Shown: positions 22,054-32,830, counted from the first letter of the stretch. The stretch is DNA of 64,000 bases from Charina bottae (GCA_023362775.1 JALMGJ010000029.1:4468268-4532267); one strand, 5' to 3'. Made by a program: numbers and translations. The notes: generated from the sequence alone by a model not told the origin.

Positions 22054-23724
22054 ATGGGGAAAAGGAAAAAGAGGCAGCGTGCGCACTCCGCAGCACAGAA
22101 GCCACTGAAGCAGCAGAAAATGGATAATTATACAACAAGTAAAGAGACTGCTGTAGTAAGTAACTTAACCTTGGACTCCTTATCAGGTAGAGCTAACTTA
22201 CAGAGCTCAGTGGAATGGGATAGTCAACAGCTCTTAGAACTTTCCTCCTGCCTTACAGAAAATGTCTCCCCCTCCCAGACTACAGCAGCTTGCTCGGCAG
22301 CTGCTATGCTTATGCAGGAGGGAGTTGTTATGGACTTAAAAAGGGAGAATGCAAGAGACTTTATATCTAGACAGTGCTTGCTTACCGCACAGACAGTGGT
22401 TTCAATCTTCGAACTTCTAACATCAATTAAGGATCAGGTTGACTCCCTGAAGGAGTCCGTTGTAAAATTCATTAAGAACTATCCAAATAAAACAGAACGA
22501 AACAGGAAGATATCTACTACTACTCCCACCAACAGTCATCAAGGGGTTAATACAGAAAATAAAGCTGGCTCTACTCCCAAAACCGAAAGGAGGGGAAAGA
22601 ATAGCTCTAAAGAAAATAGCTCTCAACCAGGAAAAAGGCAGAGAGGAGATCCATGTAGTTATTACTTACAAACCAAACAGATTACCTTGCAGATTTATGA
22701 TAATAAAATGAATAGAGGGAGATGGGGTGATAGGAGAGCTGTTATGCTCTCGTTGAGTCTGCTGCTACGATGCGAACGCTCTCTGATAGACTTAGTGCAT
22801 GCTGAATGGCTGCCATCCAGAAGAGACTATATCCGAGTTTTGTTAATATTTAAGCAGCCTATAGTTCCCAGCATGCTTTTTAAAATGAAGCCTTTCCTGA
22901 GTACTTTTTCAATATTTCCAATACGTGTTTTTAGCTCAGAGAAAGTGAGTCCTCTCCTTGATCAGTCTTTGAAAGGGGGTAATATTGCTTTAAGTTCTGA
23001 TGGCAGTAGCAAACATACAGATAATCATGAAGTTGCTACAACAGCAATGACCCTGAGGGAGGAAATGCCAGAAGAAACGCTGATTGACTTATTTGGGGAG
23101 TTACCACAATCAGAGCAATCAGATGTTATACAAAGACTGGATGAATTAAGAGAGACATTGAAAACAACACAATCTATGGCAAAGCCATTAATAAATATGG
23201 CATTACTAAGTACTCAGGCCTGTGAAAATATATCTGTTCAACAAAATACTACTACTTCAACAGAAAAGAAATGTCTAGAAACACAGGCTGATTGTGAGGA
23301 AATGGCATTGCTCAATCCAGTCCCAGATAATTTGCAGAAAGTTAAAGTATCTTGTGTGTTAAAATCGGATGCTGGTGGTGGAATAGAACTGAGTCCTAAG
23401 GATTCTATTTCCAACCAAATGTTGTCTCAAATGAGTCCCGCATACGCTAGATCTACAGCATTTGAAGGAGAAGTTCAAAATGGGTTATGGAAAGAACTAA
23501 AGGCTGGAACATCCTTACCTGTTAGTGAGGACTTTGTTTGTTTGGATGCTGATTCTACTTTGACTCTTCAACCTGTTAAAGTATTTCATCATAATTGTCT
23601 TGCTCCCCAATCTCTGTTGGCGCTTCCCCATCAACAAGACAATGACGAAGGCAGACAACTTGTAAATCAATGTGTCTTCTTCGATACAGAAGGCATTCTA
23701 GACAACATCACCCCTGCCGATTGA
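22054..23724 (+). CDS. LINE ORF1 protein, 556 aa, family not recognised
   Basis: ORF1 of the full-length LINE. The start at 22,054 is the first ATG after the 5' UTR and is followed by a strongly basic N-terminus (GKRKKRQRAHS). Residues about 140-215 are rich in K, R, N, S and T, followed by a more globular block (KQITLQIYDNKMNRGRWGD, then RRAVMLSLSLLLRCERSLID to about residue 305) that could bind RNA. The remainder is acidic and low in structure. I see no CCHC knuckles and no clear RRM signature. By analogy with other LINEs it should coat the element RNA in the cytoplasm and help carry it to the nucleus. It ends 42 bp before the ORF2 ATG in a different frame, so ORF2 must be reached by reinitiation or another unconventional route. 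Confidence 0.85.
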   Translation: MGKRKKRQRAHSAAQKPLKQQKMDNYTTSKETAVVSNLTLDSLSGRANLQSSVEWDSQQLLELSSCLTENVSPSQTTAACSAAAMLMQEGVVMDLKRENARDFISRQCLLTAQTVVSIFELLTSIKDQVDSLKESVVKFIKNYPNKTERNRKISTTTPTNSHQGVNTENKAGSTPKTERRGKNSSKENSSQPGKRQRGDPCSYYLQTKQITLQIYDNKMNRGRWGDRRAVMLSLSLLLRCERSLIDLVHAEWLPSRRDYIRVLLIFKQPIVPSMLFKMKPFLSTFSIFPIRVFSSEKVSPLLDQSLKGGNIALSSDGSSKHTDNHEVATTAMTLREEMPEETLIDLFGELPQSEQSDVIQRLDELRETLKTTQSMAKPLINMALLSTQACENISVQQNTTTSTEKKCLETQADCEEMALLNPVPDNLQKVKVSCVLKSDAGGGIELSPKDSISNQMLSQMSPAYARSTAFEGEVQNGLWKELKAGTSLPVSEDFVCLDADSTLTLQPVKVFHHNCLAPQSLLALPHQQDNDEGRQLVNQCVFFDTEGILDNITPAD

Positions 23725-23766
23725 CTAAAAGCCTCATGTACTCTAACCCAAAATTTCAAGTCTCCA

Positions 23767-26700
23767 ATGGGGCCGCCTGCCAACATCAATTGCAAGGTTT
23801 TTCTCCACCTACTGACTTGGAACATTGCCGGTTGGAAAAATCGAGTATCTGATGGAGACTTGTTGGAATTTCTCTCTGGCTTTGATTTTATAGCTCTTCA
23901 AGAAACTTGGCTGTCCAAAGAGGAAGAAAGGATCCACATTCCAGGATTTAATTCCTGGTCAGTCCCGGCAGTGAAACACAAGACTAAAGGAAGGGCATCG
24001 GGAGGATTGTCGATACTTGCCAAGGCTGAGTTGGGTTGGCAAGGCCAGGAACTGGTGTTTGGTTTTGATTCTCCTTTCTATTTGGTGGTTAAATTTTCGT
24101 ATGAAGCAGTTGTAGTAGTACTAGTGAACATTTATCTGCCACCATATTCATCTCCATACTTTTCTCCCAACATTTGGGTAAATTTAGAAAATTTACTGTT
24201 GAAGATAAACCTTAATTACCCCAATGCTATTGTAATTTTAGCGGGAGATTTTAATGCCAGAGTGGGGGCTTCTTTATTTGATTTTGTACGACTGGGTGTT
24301 ATTCCTGAGGACTACCTTATTAACAACCCACCCTGGCGTTCTAGAGATTCCAAAAGGAACATGGCGGGTTCTCAGTTGGTCTCACTAATTTATAAATGTA
24401 ACCTTCATATTTTAGGAGGCAAAGAATCTGATTTTATATATCCGTTTACATTTCATACAGGAAACTCTAGTAGTGTCCTAGATTATATTTGTGTTTCTCG
24501 AAATAAGTCTGGGTTATTTTCAGATATTCAAGCCCATGTGAGAGAAGACAGCGATCATCAGCCGATTACAGTTTATTTTGCAGCCAGATCAGATATTAGA
24601 TCATTTATGACTTATGATAAGAGGTTACTAGCCAATATTGAAATTAGGCAAAACAGAAGACTTAGGTGGCACAAGGTAGATACAAAGGCAATAACAACCT
24701 ATCTAAACTCAGAGCAGGTTCAGTCTTGGAGAAATTCTATTTCAACTCCTTTTCAATGCCCAGACAAGATCTTGACACAATATGCTCTTTTGTCTAGCTC
24801 GTTGAGGAAATTTTTGATAGATAAAGTTCCTGCTAGAAATCATTCTCAAAACAGTATGAACTGGTTTGATTCTGATTGTCTACATACTAGGAAACATTTA
24901 AGGGCAGCAATGCGTATGGCCCAGAGTTATCCTAGTATAAAAAATCAATCCAAAATGCTACAAATCAGGAGGGAATATAAGAAACTTATTGTGTCCAAAA
25001 AAGCTCTTTATACAGCTAAAATATGGGCAGACTTGGAATTATCAGCAAAAGGAACTAATTCAATATTTTTTTGGAATTCCGTCTCGGGTTTATTGAAGGA
25101 ACGCAATTTTCAACTTGACATTCCTATACCTGCCTCAGTCTGGGAGGATTTCTATACAAGTTTATTTACTGAGTTAAACCAAAGACCCTTGCAGGAAAGT
25201 ATAATTGATCCTACCTATTTTGAAAACCTCCCTCTTTGGCCCTCAGTGTCAGTGGCAGAAGTCAAATCTATCATCCATTCCTTGAAACCCAACAAGGCTC
25301 CAGGAGAGGACTTTTTACCACCAGAACTTTTTAAAACCCATACTGACTGGTGGGCCCCATTACTTGCAGGTTTGTTTTCTTATATAAACAACACAGGATT
25401 CATTCCAGTAGGATGGGAAGTAGCAATTGTTGTCCCTATATTTAAAAAAGGAAATAGGACTGAGCCACAAAATTATAGACCAATCAGTCTTATAGGAATT
25501 GCTGCAAAAATGTATGCCAAACACCTCTTGGGCAAAATAGAGGACTGGGTAATTAGGACAACCCTCCTTGTAGAGGAACAAACTGGTTTTAGACCAGATC
25601 GCTCCACAATAGATAATTGTTTCACATTACATCATCTTATTTCAAAACAATTGGCAAATGGTAAAAAAGTGTTCGCTGCTTTTATAGATTTTACCGCAGC
25701 TTTTGATTCCATAGATAGAAACATTTTATGGAAGAAATTAATTAATTTAAATATGGAGCCCAGACTTTTATTCCTGGTAAAGGCCCTCTATTCAAATACT
25801 TATTTAAAAGTAAGAACTGGTGTAAATGGCTCTTTAACCAAAAGTATTCCTACTCATAGAGGTGTCAGGCAGGGTTGTATCTTAGCTCCAATGCTCTTCA
25901 ATCTTTATATTAATGATATTCCAGGGTTTATGCGTACCGTAGATACTCACATGTTAAAAATTCATGGCATATTTGTGAATGTCCTATTATATGCAGATGA
26001 TATGATTTTGATGGCACATTCACAAGTTGGCCTGAGAAGACTCCTGAAAAAGTTGAATGTCTATTGTGTTCATAACTCTTTAACTATAAATAAGTCTAAA
26101 TCTAAAGTGATGGTTTTTGGTAAAAGAAAAAGGATGAAATATAAATGGCAAATAAATGGGGAGCCTATAGAACAAGTGAATTCTTTCACTTACCTAGGAG
26201 TGGTTTTTACTGATACTGGAGCCTGGGACAATCATTTCAGAAGGACCGCAGGGAGGGCTGAGGTCTGTGCCAAAAGGCTATCTAAACTGTATAATTATAA
26301 ATATCCCGGCACTTTGACCCCTATTCTGAAAGTATTTAGAGCAAAAATTGTCCCAATGTTGACTTATGCGGAAGTGTGGGGTCTTACAAATTCTGCTGCA
26401 CTTGAATATGTTCAAACCCGCTTTTTAAGAAGTATACTGGGAGTTGATAAAAATATGTCAGCACCCGCAATTAGAGCAGAAACAGGTATCCACTCTATAC
26501 ATAGCCAGACAGTATCAAAGGTCTTTTCTTACTGGCAGAAGGTCCATTCAATGGACCATGATAGGCTTCCCAAATTATGCCTACTTGAACAAATGAGTTT
26601 GGATTTTACCACATCCTGGTTAAAACATCTCACTAAAGTTATTACACAATATGGATTTTCCATTCAACAGGTACTCATAACTGCACCGCAGGCAAAAGAT

Positions 26701-27201
26701 ATTTTTAAACAGCGAGCCCTGGATATCAGTGCCCAATTGGACATGGAGACATTGGCAAAAAATGGTTCATTAAAATGGTTAGCTAAGAATAAAACTATTT
26801 TTAAATTTGAAAAATACCTGTCGATGAGTCTAACACAAAATCTGAGAAGGGCCTATTCCAGGGCTAGGTTTGAATTGTTGGACTCTATGGTTAAATATGG
26901 ACGTTTTCATCATTTGCCATATGATGAGAGGACTTGTGTATGTGGGGACCCAGCCATAGAAGATATTGCCCATGTTTTGTTCGACTGCAAATTATATGAT
27001 TCACTTAGGATTAAATTCCTGTCTCCTTTGTTAGAAAGAACAGCACACTGGGATTCTAATCACAGATTATCTTATTTTCTTTCGGGCTCAAATACTTTTA
27101 TTGTGAATAGGACTGCCAAGTTTGTAGACAAGGCAGTTCACCAGAGAGCCCATTATATGGAAAAGATTGGAGTGCCATGTAGGGGTGATGAACTCATTTG
27201 A
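23767..27201 (+). CDS. LINE ORF2: APE endonuclease-reverse transcriptase, 1144 aa, intact
   Basis: The endonuclease domain spans residues about 14-275 with N19 (TWNIAGW), E46 (LQETWL), D161/N163 (AGDFNARVG) and S262-D263-H264 (SDHQPI), the catalytic set of APE-type nucleases. The reverse transcriptase spans about 495-830: NKAPGEDFLPPELF, GNRTEPQNYRPISL, motif A FIDFTAAFDSIDR (D641), motif B GVRQGCILAPMLFN (from G699), motif C YADD (742-745). Near the end a C-x-C-x9-H-x4-C knuckle (C1057, C1059, H1069, C1074) resembles the terminal zinc motifs of I/R1-superclade LINEs. No RNase H domain follows. The protein nicks target DNA and primes reverse transcription on it in the nucleus. No internal stop is present, so this copy could be active. 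Confidence 0.93.
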   Translation: MGPPANINCKVFLHLLTWNIAGWKNRVSDGDLLEFLSGFDFIALQETWLSKEEERIHIPGFNSWSVPAVKHKTKGRASGGLSILAKAELGWQGQELVFGFDSPFYLVVKFSYEAVVVVLVNIYLPPYSSPYFSPNIWVNLENLLLKINLNYPNAIVILAGDFNARVGASLFDFVRLGVIPEDYLINNPPWRSRDSKRNMAGSQLVSLIYKCNLHILGGKESDFIYPFTFHTGNSSSVLDYICVSRNKSGLFSDIQAHVREDSDHQPITVYFAARSDIRSFMTYDKRLLANIEIRQNRRLRWHKVDTKAITTYLNSEQVQSWRNSISTPFQCPDKILTQYALLSSSLRKFLIDKVPARNHSQNSMNWFDSDCLHTRKHLRAAMRMAQSYPSIKNQSKMLQIRREYKKLIVSKKALYTAKIWADLELSAKGTNSIFFWNSVSGLLKERNFQLDIPIPASVWEDFYTSLFTELNQRPLQESIIDPTYFENLPLWPSVSVAEVKSIIHSLKPNKAPGEDFLPPELFKTHTDWWAPLLAGLFSYINNTGFIPVGWEVAIVVPIFKKGNRTEPQNYRPISLIGIAAKMYAKHLLGKIEDWVIRTTLLVEEQTGFRPDRSTIDNCFTLHHLISKQLANGKKVFAAFIDFTAAFDSIDRNILWKKLINLNMEPRLLFLVKALYSNTYLKVRTGVNGSLTKSIPTHRGVRQGCILAPMLFNLYINDIPGFMRTVDTHMLKIHGIFVNVLLYADDMILMAHSQVGLRRLLKKLNVYCVHNSLTINKSKSKVMVFGKRKRMKYKWQINGEPIEQVNSFTYLGVVFTDTGAWDNHFRRTAGRAEVCAKRLSKLYNYKYPGTLTPILKVFRAKIVPMLTYAEVWGLTNSAALEYVQTRFLRSILGVDKNMSAPAIRAETGIHSIHSQTVSKVFSYWQKVHSMDHDRLPKLCLLEQMSLDFTTSWLKHLTKVITQYGFSIQQVLITAPQAKDIFKQRALDISAQLDMETLAKNGSLKWLAKNKTIFKFEKYLSMSLTQNLRRAYSRARFELLDSMVKYGRFHHLPYDERTCVCGDPAIEDIAHVLFDCKLYDSLRIKFLSPLLERTAHWDSNHRLSYFLSGSNTFIVNRTAKFVDKAVHQRAHYMEKIGVPCRGDELI

Positions 27202-27576
27202 ATTCTGATTAGATATACATGTATTGTATTTATTATTATTTCAGGTTATTCAATTATCTTATTTCCTATTTTGGTGTATTTTTATCAATTTTATCAGTTA
27301 AATTGAATTGTATTGTATTCTTGTTATCTTATTTTATCTTTGATATGGTCGTAAGACTAATCAATAAAGTTGTTGCTTGCTTGCTCTAAAACCCAGAATC
27401 AAAACATCATTTTTTTCGATTACAAGGAAGGAAATATTCCAAAAGCGGTTGCCAATTTGATATAAATGTAGAAATAGAATGCTCTCTTATTAAAGATGTT
27501 AATTTAGCCCTCTGAGCCAAATCCATTAATTTAAGAATCCAATCTTCAACTGTAGGTATTTGTGGATCTTTCCATC

Positions 27577-28397
27577 GTTGTTGTATTGCCAAGAGTCCAC
27601 GCCTCTTTGATCAGGGGCTAGGGCAATTAGTTCTTTCAGATCCAGAGATAATAGCACGCCAGTGGATAAAGAAACTTAAAGCTTTATTATAAACAGACAA
27701 GGTTAAACACAGTCTAAACACAGTTTACAAAGCATAACAAGCATAGCATAGCATAGCATACAGAAAGGAATGCATACATACATACCAAGCAAACAAGGTG
27801 ATACCTAATCTCCTATAAGCTGCCAGGAGCCCTCTAATAAGGACAGCGGAGATACCCCAAGGTGGCAATTTTCACAGCACCCAGCACTCAGGCCTGTGTG
27901 GCCTCCCAAACTCCAAAGACAATCCTGAGGTTTTTATCAACGCCTGGCTCCCAGACCCCGTGACCAAGTTATCATGGCACTGAAGCTGCATGGCCTGACC
28001 TTGAGTGGGATTCTCATGTGGTCCAGCACCTGACCATGACATCATTCTAATAAAATGGGAAACCATCAGATTAGCCATTGCCTAAGCATAAACAATCTCT
28101 TATCATCCCCCCCATTCCAAGCCGCTAAAGGAGTGGCTGGAGGAGTGAACTTAACAAGCTGGGGACTTTCTCTCCCCCCACTTCCCACAGAGATATGTTC
28201 TGAAGGGCTGTTGGAGGAGTGAACATATACCTATTCTCTCCCCCCCCCCATGCCAAACAGCAACAAAAACAAGCCAATTAAACATCAGTATAACTCAAAA
28301 CAAACTCTAATCTCCTAGGTGTGGGGGAGAAAAATCAAAACATGCCACCTAACTCCTCGAAATACAAAGGTCTTCCGCAGGTTGCCGTTACAGTTGT
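27577..28397 (-). mobile_element. Solo LTR nested in L1, unit 1
   Basis: The LTR is 27,582-28,392 (811 bp). On the plus strand it starts tgtattgcc and ends gccgttaca. It is flanked by 5-bp gttgt duplications (27,577-27,581 and 28,393-28,397). The uninterrupted L1 at 44,571-44,610 shows the empty site (catcgttgtgcatat). AATAAA on the minus strand near 27,689 gives the orientation. No internal retroviral or Gypsy coding sequence is present, so two LTRs recombined to leave one. The parent family cannot be told from the LTR alone. Confidence 0.85.
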
Positions 28398-28612
28398 GCA
28401 TATAACAATCTTGCAGCCGTGATCATATATAGTAGCAAAACTCCATGCTGTTTCGCTAGTTGTTTTTCCATCAAACCTAAAAGAAAAAGTTCTGGCTTTC
28501 TTTGTATATTTACTTTAAGAGTCTTCTGAATAATAATACATATTTGGTCCCAGAACTTTTTAGCCTTCTCACAAGTCCACCAAAGATAGTAAAAGGTTCC
28601 TTCGTCCTGTGA

Positions 28613-28962
28613 AAAACCAACAATCAGCTTGAACGAAAGAGCGAACAGATGATCTGGATCCCCATTTTCCACGTCGATCTTGATTCCCCCATATTAGCTT
28701 GTTACATAGTGGGGGAAGGACACAGGTCCTCTACTGCTAGGTCTGCATGGAAAAGAAAAGATGAGAAAAAGATAAGGAAGGAAGTTTGCAAATGTAGGGA
28801 ACAGTATGCCTGTCAACAGAGTGAGAAGAATTGAATGACACAGAGATGTTGAAATTTAATCATCTGGGTACATAGCTGGAAAAGATATACCCCATTTGGG
28901 ATAGAAAGCGTGGGTTTTGCCTGCCTGCCTGCTAGTGCATTCTTCTGTGAATGAATGTAAGA
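28613..28962 (-). pseudogene. Host-gene 3' fragment between L1 pieces, unit 1
   Basis: Corresponds to the region around the last exon of the gene at 33.6 kb (the gatgatctgg ... cacgtcgatcttgattcccc ... gggggaaggacacag block). The last-exon acceptor has lost bases (ctgctaggtctgcatgg where the main gene has aggtcatctgcatgg) and the stop region is altered (ttacatagt instead of ttaaatagt), so it is non-functional. Confidence 0.6.
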
Positions 28963-30021
28963 ATCTTCTGAATAATAATACATACTTGTTCCCAGAACGT
29001 TTTAGCCTTCTCACAAGTCCACCAAAGATGATAAAAGGTTCCTTCGTCCTGTGAACATTTCCAACAGACATTAGTTACACCACTATACATTTTTGACAAC
29101 TTATCGGGAGTTAGATACCAACGATGCATCATCTTATAAATTTTTTTTTTCAAATTATAATTCAGCGTAAATTTCAAACCTTTCATCCACATATTCTCCC
29201 ATTGGTCCAGCATGATATTATATCCAAAATTCTTAGCTCATTTGATCATACAATCCTTAACATGTTCATCTTCCATATTCATCTGTAACAAGATCTTATA
29301 CATCTTAGTAATAACATGATCATCATTTATACATAAATCCATTTCAAACTGTGTTATTTCATTGACAAATTTATATTTCTTTTTGTCTAGTTTAAAACAT
29401 TCCACCAATTGTATATAGGTGAACCAATGACATGTAAATCCATCAGGTTCTAACCTTAACCTTGTTTTAATTTTTGGTTTACCCTCTTCAAACTTTAACA
29501 GGTCTTTATATTTTAACCAGCTTATTCCTCCCACATTTTCTCTTCTGATCATTGCTTCCTGAGGAGACAACCATAATGGTACATTTGGAGAGAGACAATC
29601 TTACCTTATATTTATTCCAGATTCTCAGTAAGGCATTTCTAATAAAATTATTTTTGAAATCCTTATTAACTTTAACTTTGTCATACCATAGATAAGCATG
29701 CCACCCAAATCTTAATTCATGTCCTCCAAGTTGTAATAATTCCTTGTTCTCCAGAATAATCCATTCCTTGATCCAAAGCAAACAACAGGCATCAAAATAC
29801 AATTTTAAATTAGGTAGACCCAGACCTTCTCATTCTTTGGCATCTTGTAACAATTTATATTTAATTCTTGGTTTCTTGCCTTGCCAAATAAATTTGGAGA
29901 TATCTCTCTGCCATTCTTTAAATGGTAAATCTGTTGATAGAATTGGTAAAGTCTGGAAAAGAAATAACTTCCTAGGCAAAACATTCATCTTAATCACAGA
30001 TGTCCTTTCCAAAAGAGACAA

Positions 30022-30474
30022 TTGCTTGCCATTCTTTCAAATCTCCACCATATTGGTCATGGCTAGTGAGAAACCAACAATCACCTTCAACGAAAGAGCA
30101 AACGGATGATCTGGAGCCCCATTTTCCAATTCGATCTTGATTCCCCCAGATTAGCTTGTTAAATAGTGGGGGAAGGACACAGGTCCTCTACTGCTAGGTC
30201 ATCTGCATGGAAAAGAAAAGATGAGAAAAAGATAAGGAAGTTTGCAAAAGGTAGGGAACACTATGCCTGTCAACAAAGTGAGAAGAATTGAATGACACAG
30301 AGATGTTGAAATTTATTCAGCTGGGTTAATAGCTGGAAAAGATATACCCCATTTGGGATAGAAAGTGTGGGTTTTGAATGCCTTCCTTTCATTTGCCAAT
30401 ACCCTCACTCCTTCCCCTTAATGAAATTACCTTCATTAATGAAGCCATCCTCATTGTCAGCATGCCAGAGGTCT
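30022..30474 (-). pseudogene. Host-gene last two exons, truncated by a Penelope element, unit 1
   Basis: The last exon is intact here (minus, from about 30,205: ...catgcag acceptor, DLAVEDLCPSPTI then stop). The penultimate exon keeps only its 3' half (DLWHADNEDGFINE, donor gtaatt near 30,430), where it is fused to the 3' end of the Penelope element at about 30,474. No upstream exons are attached, so it is a remnant of an earlier copy of the gene. Confidence 0.7.
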
Positions 30475-32245
30475 GCTCTGAGTGCCAAGCTTCCCGGAAT
30501 TCTCTAGCGTTTTTGGATTTGGCTTGGTTTAAGATGCTCACAGTTTCCTAGTTGAAAGTATGGTTGAGTCTGTCCATGTGTTGTGAGATTAAGGAGTCCT
30601 CATCGTGTCTTCTGACCGCTAGTTGGTGTTCGTGGATGCGTTCTGCTAGTCTTCTGCCGGTCTGTCCTACATAGTGGCTGCCACAGTCCTTACACTGTAT
30701 GTTGTAGATAACTCCTGTTTTTTCTTCTTCTTGGGCTACTGGGTCTTTTCGGTTACTTAAAATGTTCTGAAGGGTTTTGGTTGGTTTATGTGCTATGGTG
30801 GGGCCATATGGTTTTAACAGTCTGTTGGTAGTTTCTGAGATGTTTCTGATGTATGGCAGTGTAATCCTTTTCGTAGCTTCTGTTGGTTTCGCTGTGGTGG
30901 GTTGAGTGGTCAGGCACTTTTTGATAAAGTTGCGTGGGTATCCATTTTGCTGGAAGATGCTATATAAGTGGTCTATTTCCTTTTTCTGGTGTTCTGGGTT
31001 GCTGCAGTGCATTTGTGCTTGTCTGAATAGTGTTCTTACACAGCTCCTCTTGTGGGAGGTTGGGTTATTGCTTTGGTAGTGGAGCACTTGGTTAGTGTGG
31101 GTAGATTTCCGGTAGACTTGTGTTTCTAGAGTGCCATCATTTCCTCTACTGATGAGGATGTCCAAGAAGGGTAGTGTGCTGTTGTTTTCTTCTTCCCTTG
31201 TGAATTTTATTCCTTTGAAGATGTTGTTGATGGTTTCATGTGTTTCCTCCAGTTGTCCCTTTTTTATTATGACGAAGGTGACATCTACATACCAGATCTA
31301 TACTTTTGGTTGTATGTGTGGGAGTGCTATCCTTTATAGACGTTGCATTACAATCTCTGCTATGAGTCCTGAGAGTGGTGATCCCATAGGTGTTCCTTTG
31401 ATTTGTTGGTATATTTGTCCATCAAACTGAAAGTAGATGGTGAGGCAGAGGTTGATGAGGTCCATAATTCTGGGTATTTTGATCTTGGTGTATCTAGTTA
31501 GTTCAGGTGTGTTGCGTAGTTCTGCTGCCATGGATTCAATCGCTAGTGCTTGGTCTATGGATGTAAAGAGTGCAGTGACATCAAATGACACCGTAATTTC
31601 ATTTTCATCTATTTTTAGGCCTTTGGTTTTCTGGAGGCACTGTAGCGGAGAGTTGATAGAGTATTCGTTTTCCTCTGTGAGATGCCCAAGTTTTCTTGTA
31701 AGTTCTTTAGCTAAGTTGAATGTGGGGGTCCCTGGTAACGATACAATTGGACGGAGTGGTATGTCGGCCCTGTGCATTTTGGGCCATCTGTAGAAGCGTG
31801 GGATGATGGGTCCGCTGCTTTTCATCCGCCTCTGTTCTTCTTTTGTGATTTGACCTTTCTTGGTTAGGTCGTTGAGGATTCTTTTGACCTGGTTGTCCAG
31901 TTTCTGTATGGGATTGGTGTTTACTGGGGTGATGGTTTCTTTGTCCTCAAGTAAGTTTTTGGCTTTTTGTATATATTGCAATATATTGAATATATTTGTA
32001 TATATCTGTCCATAATGATGGTGGTGCGGCCTTTTTCTGCTTGGAGGATGATGATAGTTTGGTCCATCTTTAGGTTTTTGAGGGCTGCTCTGTCCTCTGC
32101 TTTCAGATGGTTCTGTTTCCATGTCCTTCTGGTTAGTCTGCATGTTGATTTGTTCAGGGTTAGGCATTCATGCAGAAAGAACAGCTGTTCTTTGGTGGAG
32201 GTTTGCCTACCTGCAAATTTCTCCCATTTGCGTGCTTTGCTTTGG
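30475..32245 (-). pseudogene. Penelope-like element RT with GIY-YIG endonuclease, inactivated, unit 1
   Basis: One minus-strand frame runs from about 32,240 to 30,548. It shows an N-terminal part (WEKFAGRQTSTKEQLFFLHE), then Penelope RT motifs (RFYRWPKMHRADIPLRPIV, VSFDVTALFTSID, GTPMGSPLSGLIAEI), then TGVIYNIQC ... HYVGQTGRRLAERIHEHQ, the GIY-YIG endonuclease. A TAA follows IVMQRL (31,334-31,336 area), a TAG follows a few residues later, and the catalytic YVDD reads YVDV (near 31,280). Past the nominal stop the tail (homologous to NWE...REFLEAWHS of the family) is frame-damaged. Penelope elements use a reverse transcriptase related to telomerase. The copy is dead. Confidence 0.88.
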
Positions 32246-32828
32246 TAACATTTAACATTTAACAGGTGTTTTCACACTTCATTCTCTGAATATTTGCATC
32301 GGCCAATTGTTCCTTCAAGCTCCTCCTGGGACTTCTATGCAGGACCGCAACTAGGCTCTGTGTCACCTGGGGCAAACATGGATTCCGCGCCCCTCCCCCA
32401 TGGGTTGGTGAGGGAGGTGTTGTCATTTTGGCGCCCCCCCACAGCGGCGCCTCGTGCGGCAACTTCTTCTCTACCTGAAAGGAAACACGGAGATGGTGAC
32501 ATGAACTTTCCCAGGATGTCTTCACAGCCATGCCAACACCACAGTTGAAGTCCTATCTTTAAAGTAAATTATCAAGTATCAGTCACAGAAATATCAGCAC
32601 TCTCATCAACAGCCAAAGGGTGGAATTCAAGAAATTCAAAAGGATAATATTTACTTCTCTGGCTTTTTGGTTTGCCTACATATTTTGCCCTGTGTTCATT
32701 AATAGCTGTAACAGAAATCATTGTAACTTTCTCGCTTCAATGCCCCTCGCTGGTGCAGGTGTGCTGAGGAGTCCAGCGTCTGCAGGACTTCTTGTCAGTC
32801 ACAACAACACACAAGTTTTATGTGACTA
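32246..32828. other. Unit 1-only stretch with host-gene-derived pieces
   Basis: Absent from unit 2. 32,246-32,338 (attctctgaatatttgcatc ... gggacttctatgc) matches 44,080-44,150 in the pseudogene region. 32,465-32,530 (ttctctacctgaaaggaaac ...) matches the sequence just upstream of exon 7 of the host gene (34,812-34,880). No complete exon is present. Confidence 0.55.
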
Positions 32829-32830
32829 AA

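Larger units (their letters stand above)
21844..27383 (+). mobile_element. Full-length two-ORF LINE (I-superclade, possibly Vingi), both ORFs open
   Basis: The insertion is bounded by 11-bp ctctaaaaccc at 21,833-21,843 and 27,384-27,394. Unit 2 preserves the uninterrupted site (46,636-46,646), so the ends are exact at 5,540 bp. It starts with a G-rich segment and ccaagatggcgatgagg, has a 210-bp 5' UTR and two long ORFs. The 3' UTR ends aataaagttgttgcttgctt, a short TTGC repeat instead of poly-A. An APE endonuclease, the RT motif styles and the absence of RNase H fit Vingi, a clade reported from lizards and hedgehogs. The clade name is inference; full length and intact frames are seen. Confidence 0.9.
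21611..30021 (-). mobile_element. Squamate-type L1 ORF2 3' fragments, repeatedly interrupted (unit 1)
   Basis: The L1 pieces are 21,611-21,843, 27,384-27,581, 28,393-28,612 and 28,963-30,021, all minus. They encode the C-terminal part of L1 ORF2: KEWQRDISKFIWQGKKPRIK at the high end, then KFTLNYNLKKKIYKMMHRWY, and CWKCSQDEGTFYHLWWTCEK (a C-x2-C...H...C knuckle) and WKDPQIPTVEDWILKLMDLA. The stretches are split by a full-length LINE, a solo LTR and a host-gene fragment. A TGG-to-TGA change near 29,238 breaks the frame in unit 1 but not in unit 2. About 90 bp (28,523-28,612 and 28,963-29,052) is represented twice with several differences, so two L1 insertions or an old duplication are involved. 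Confidence 0.85.
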
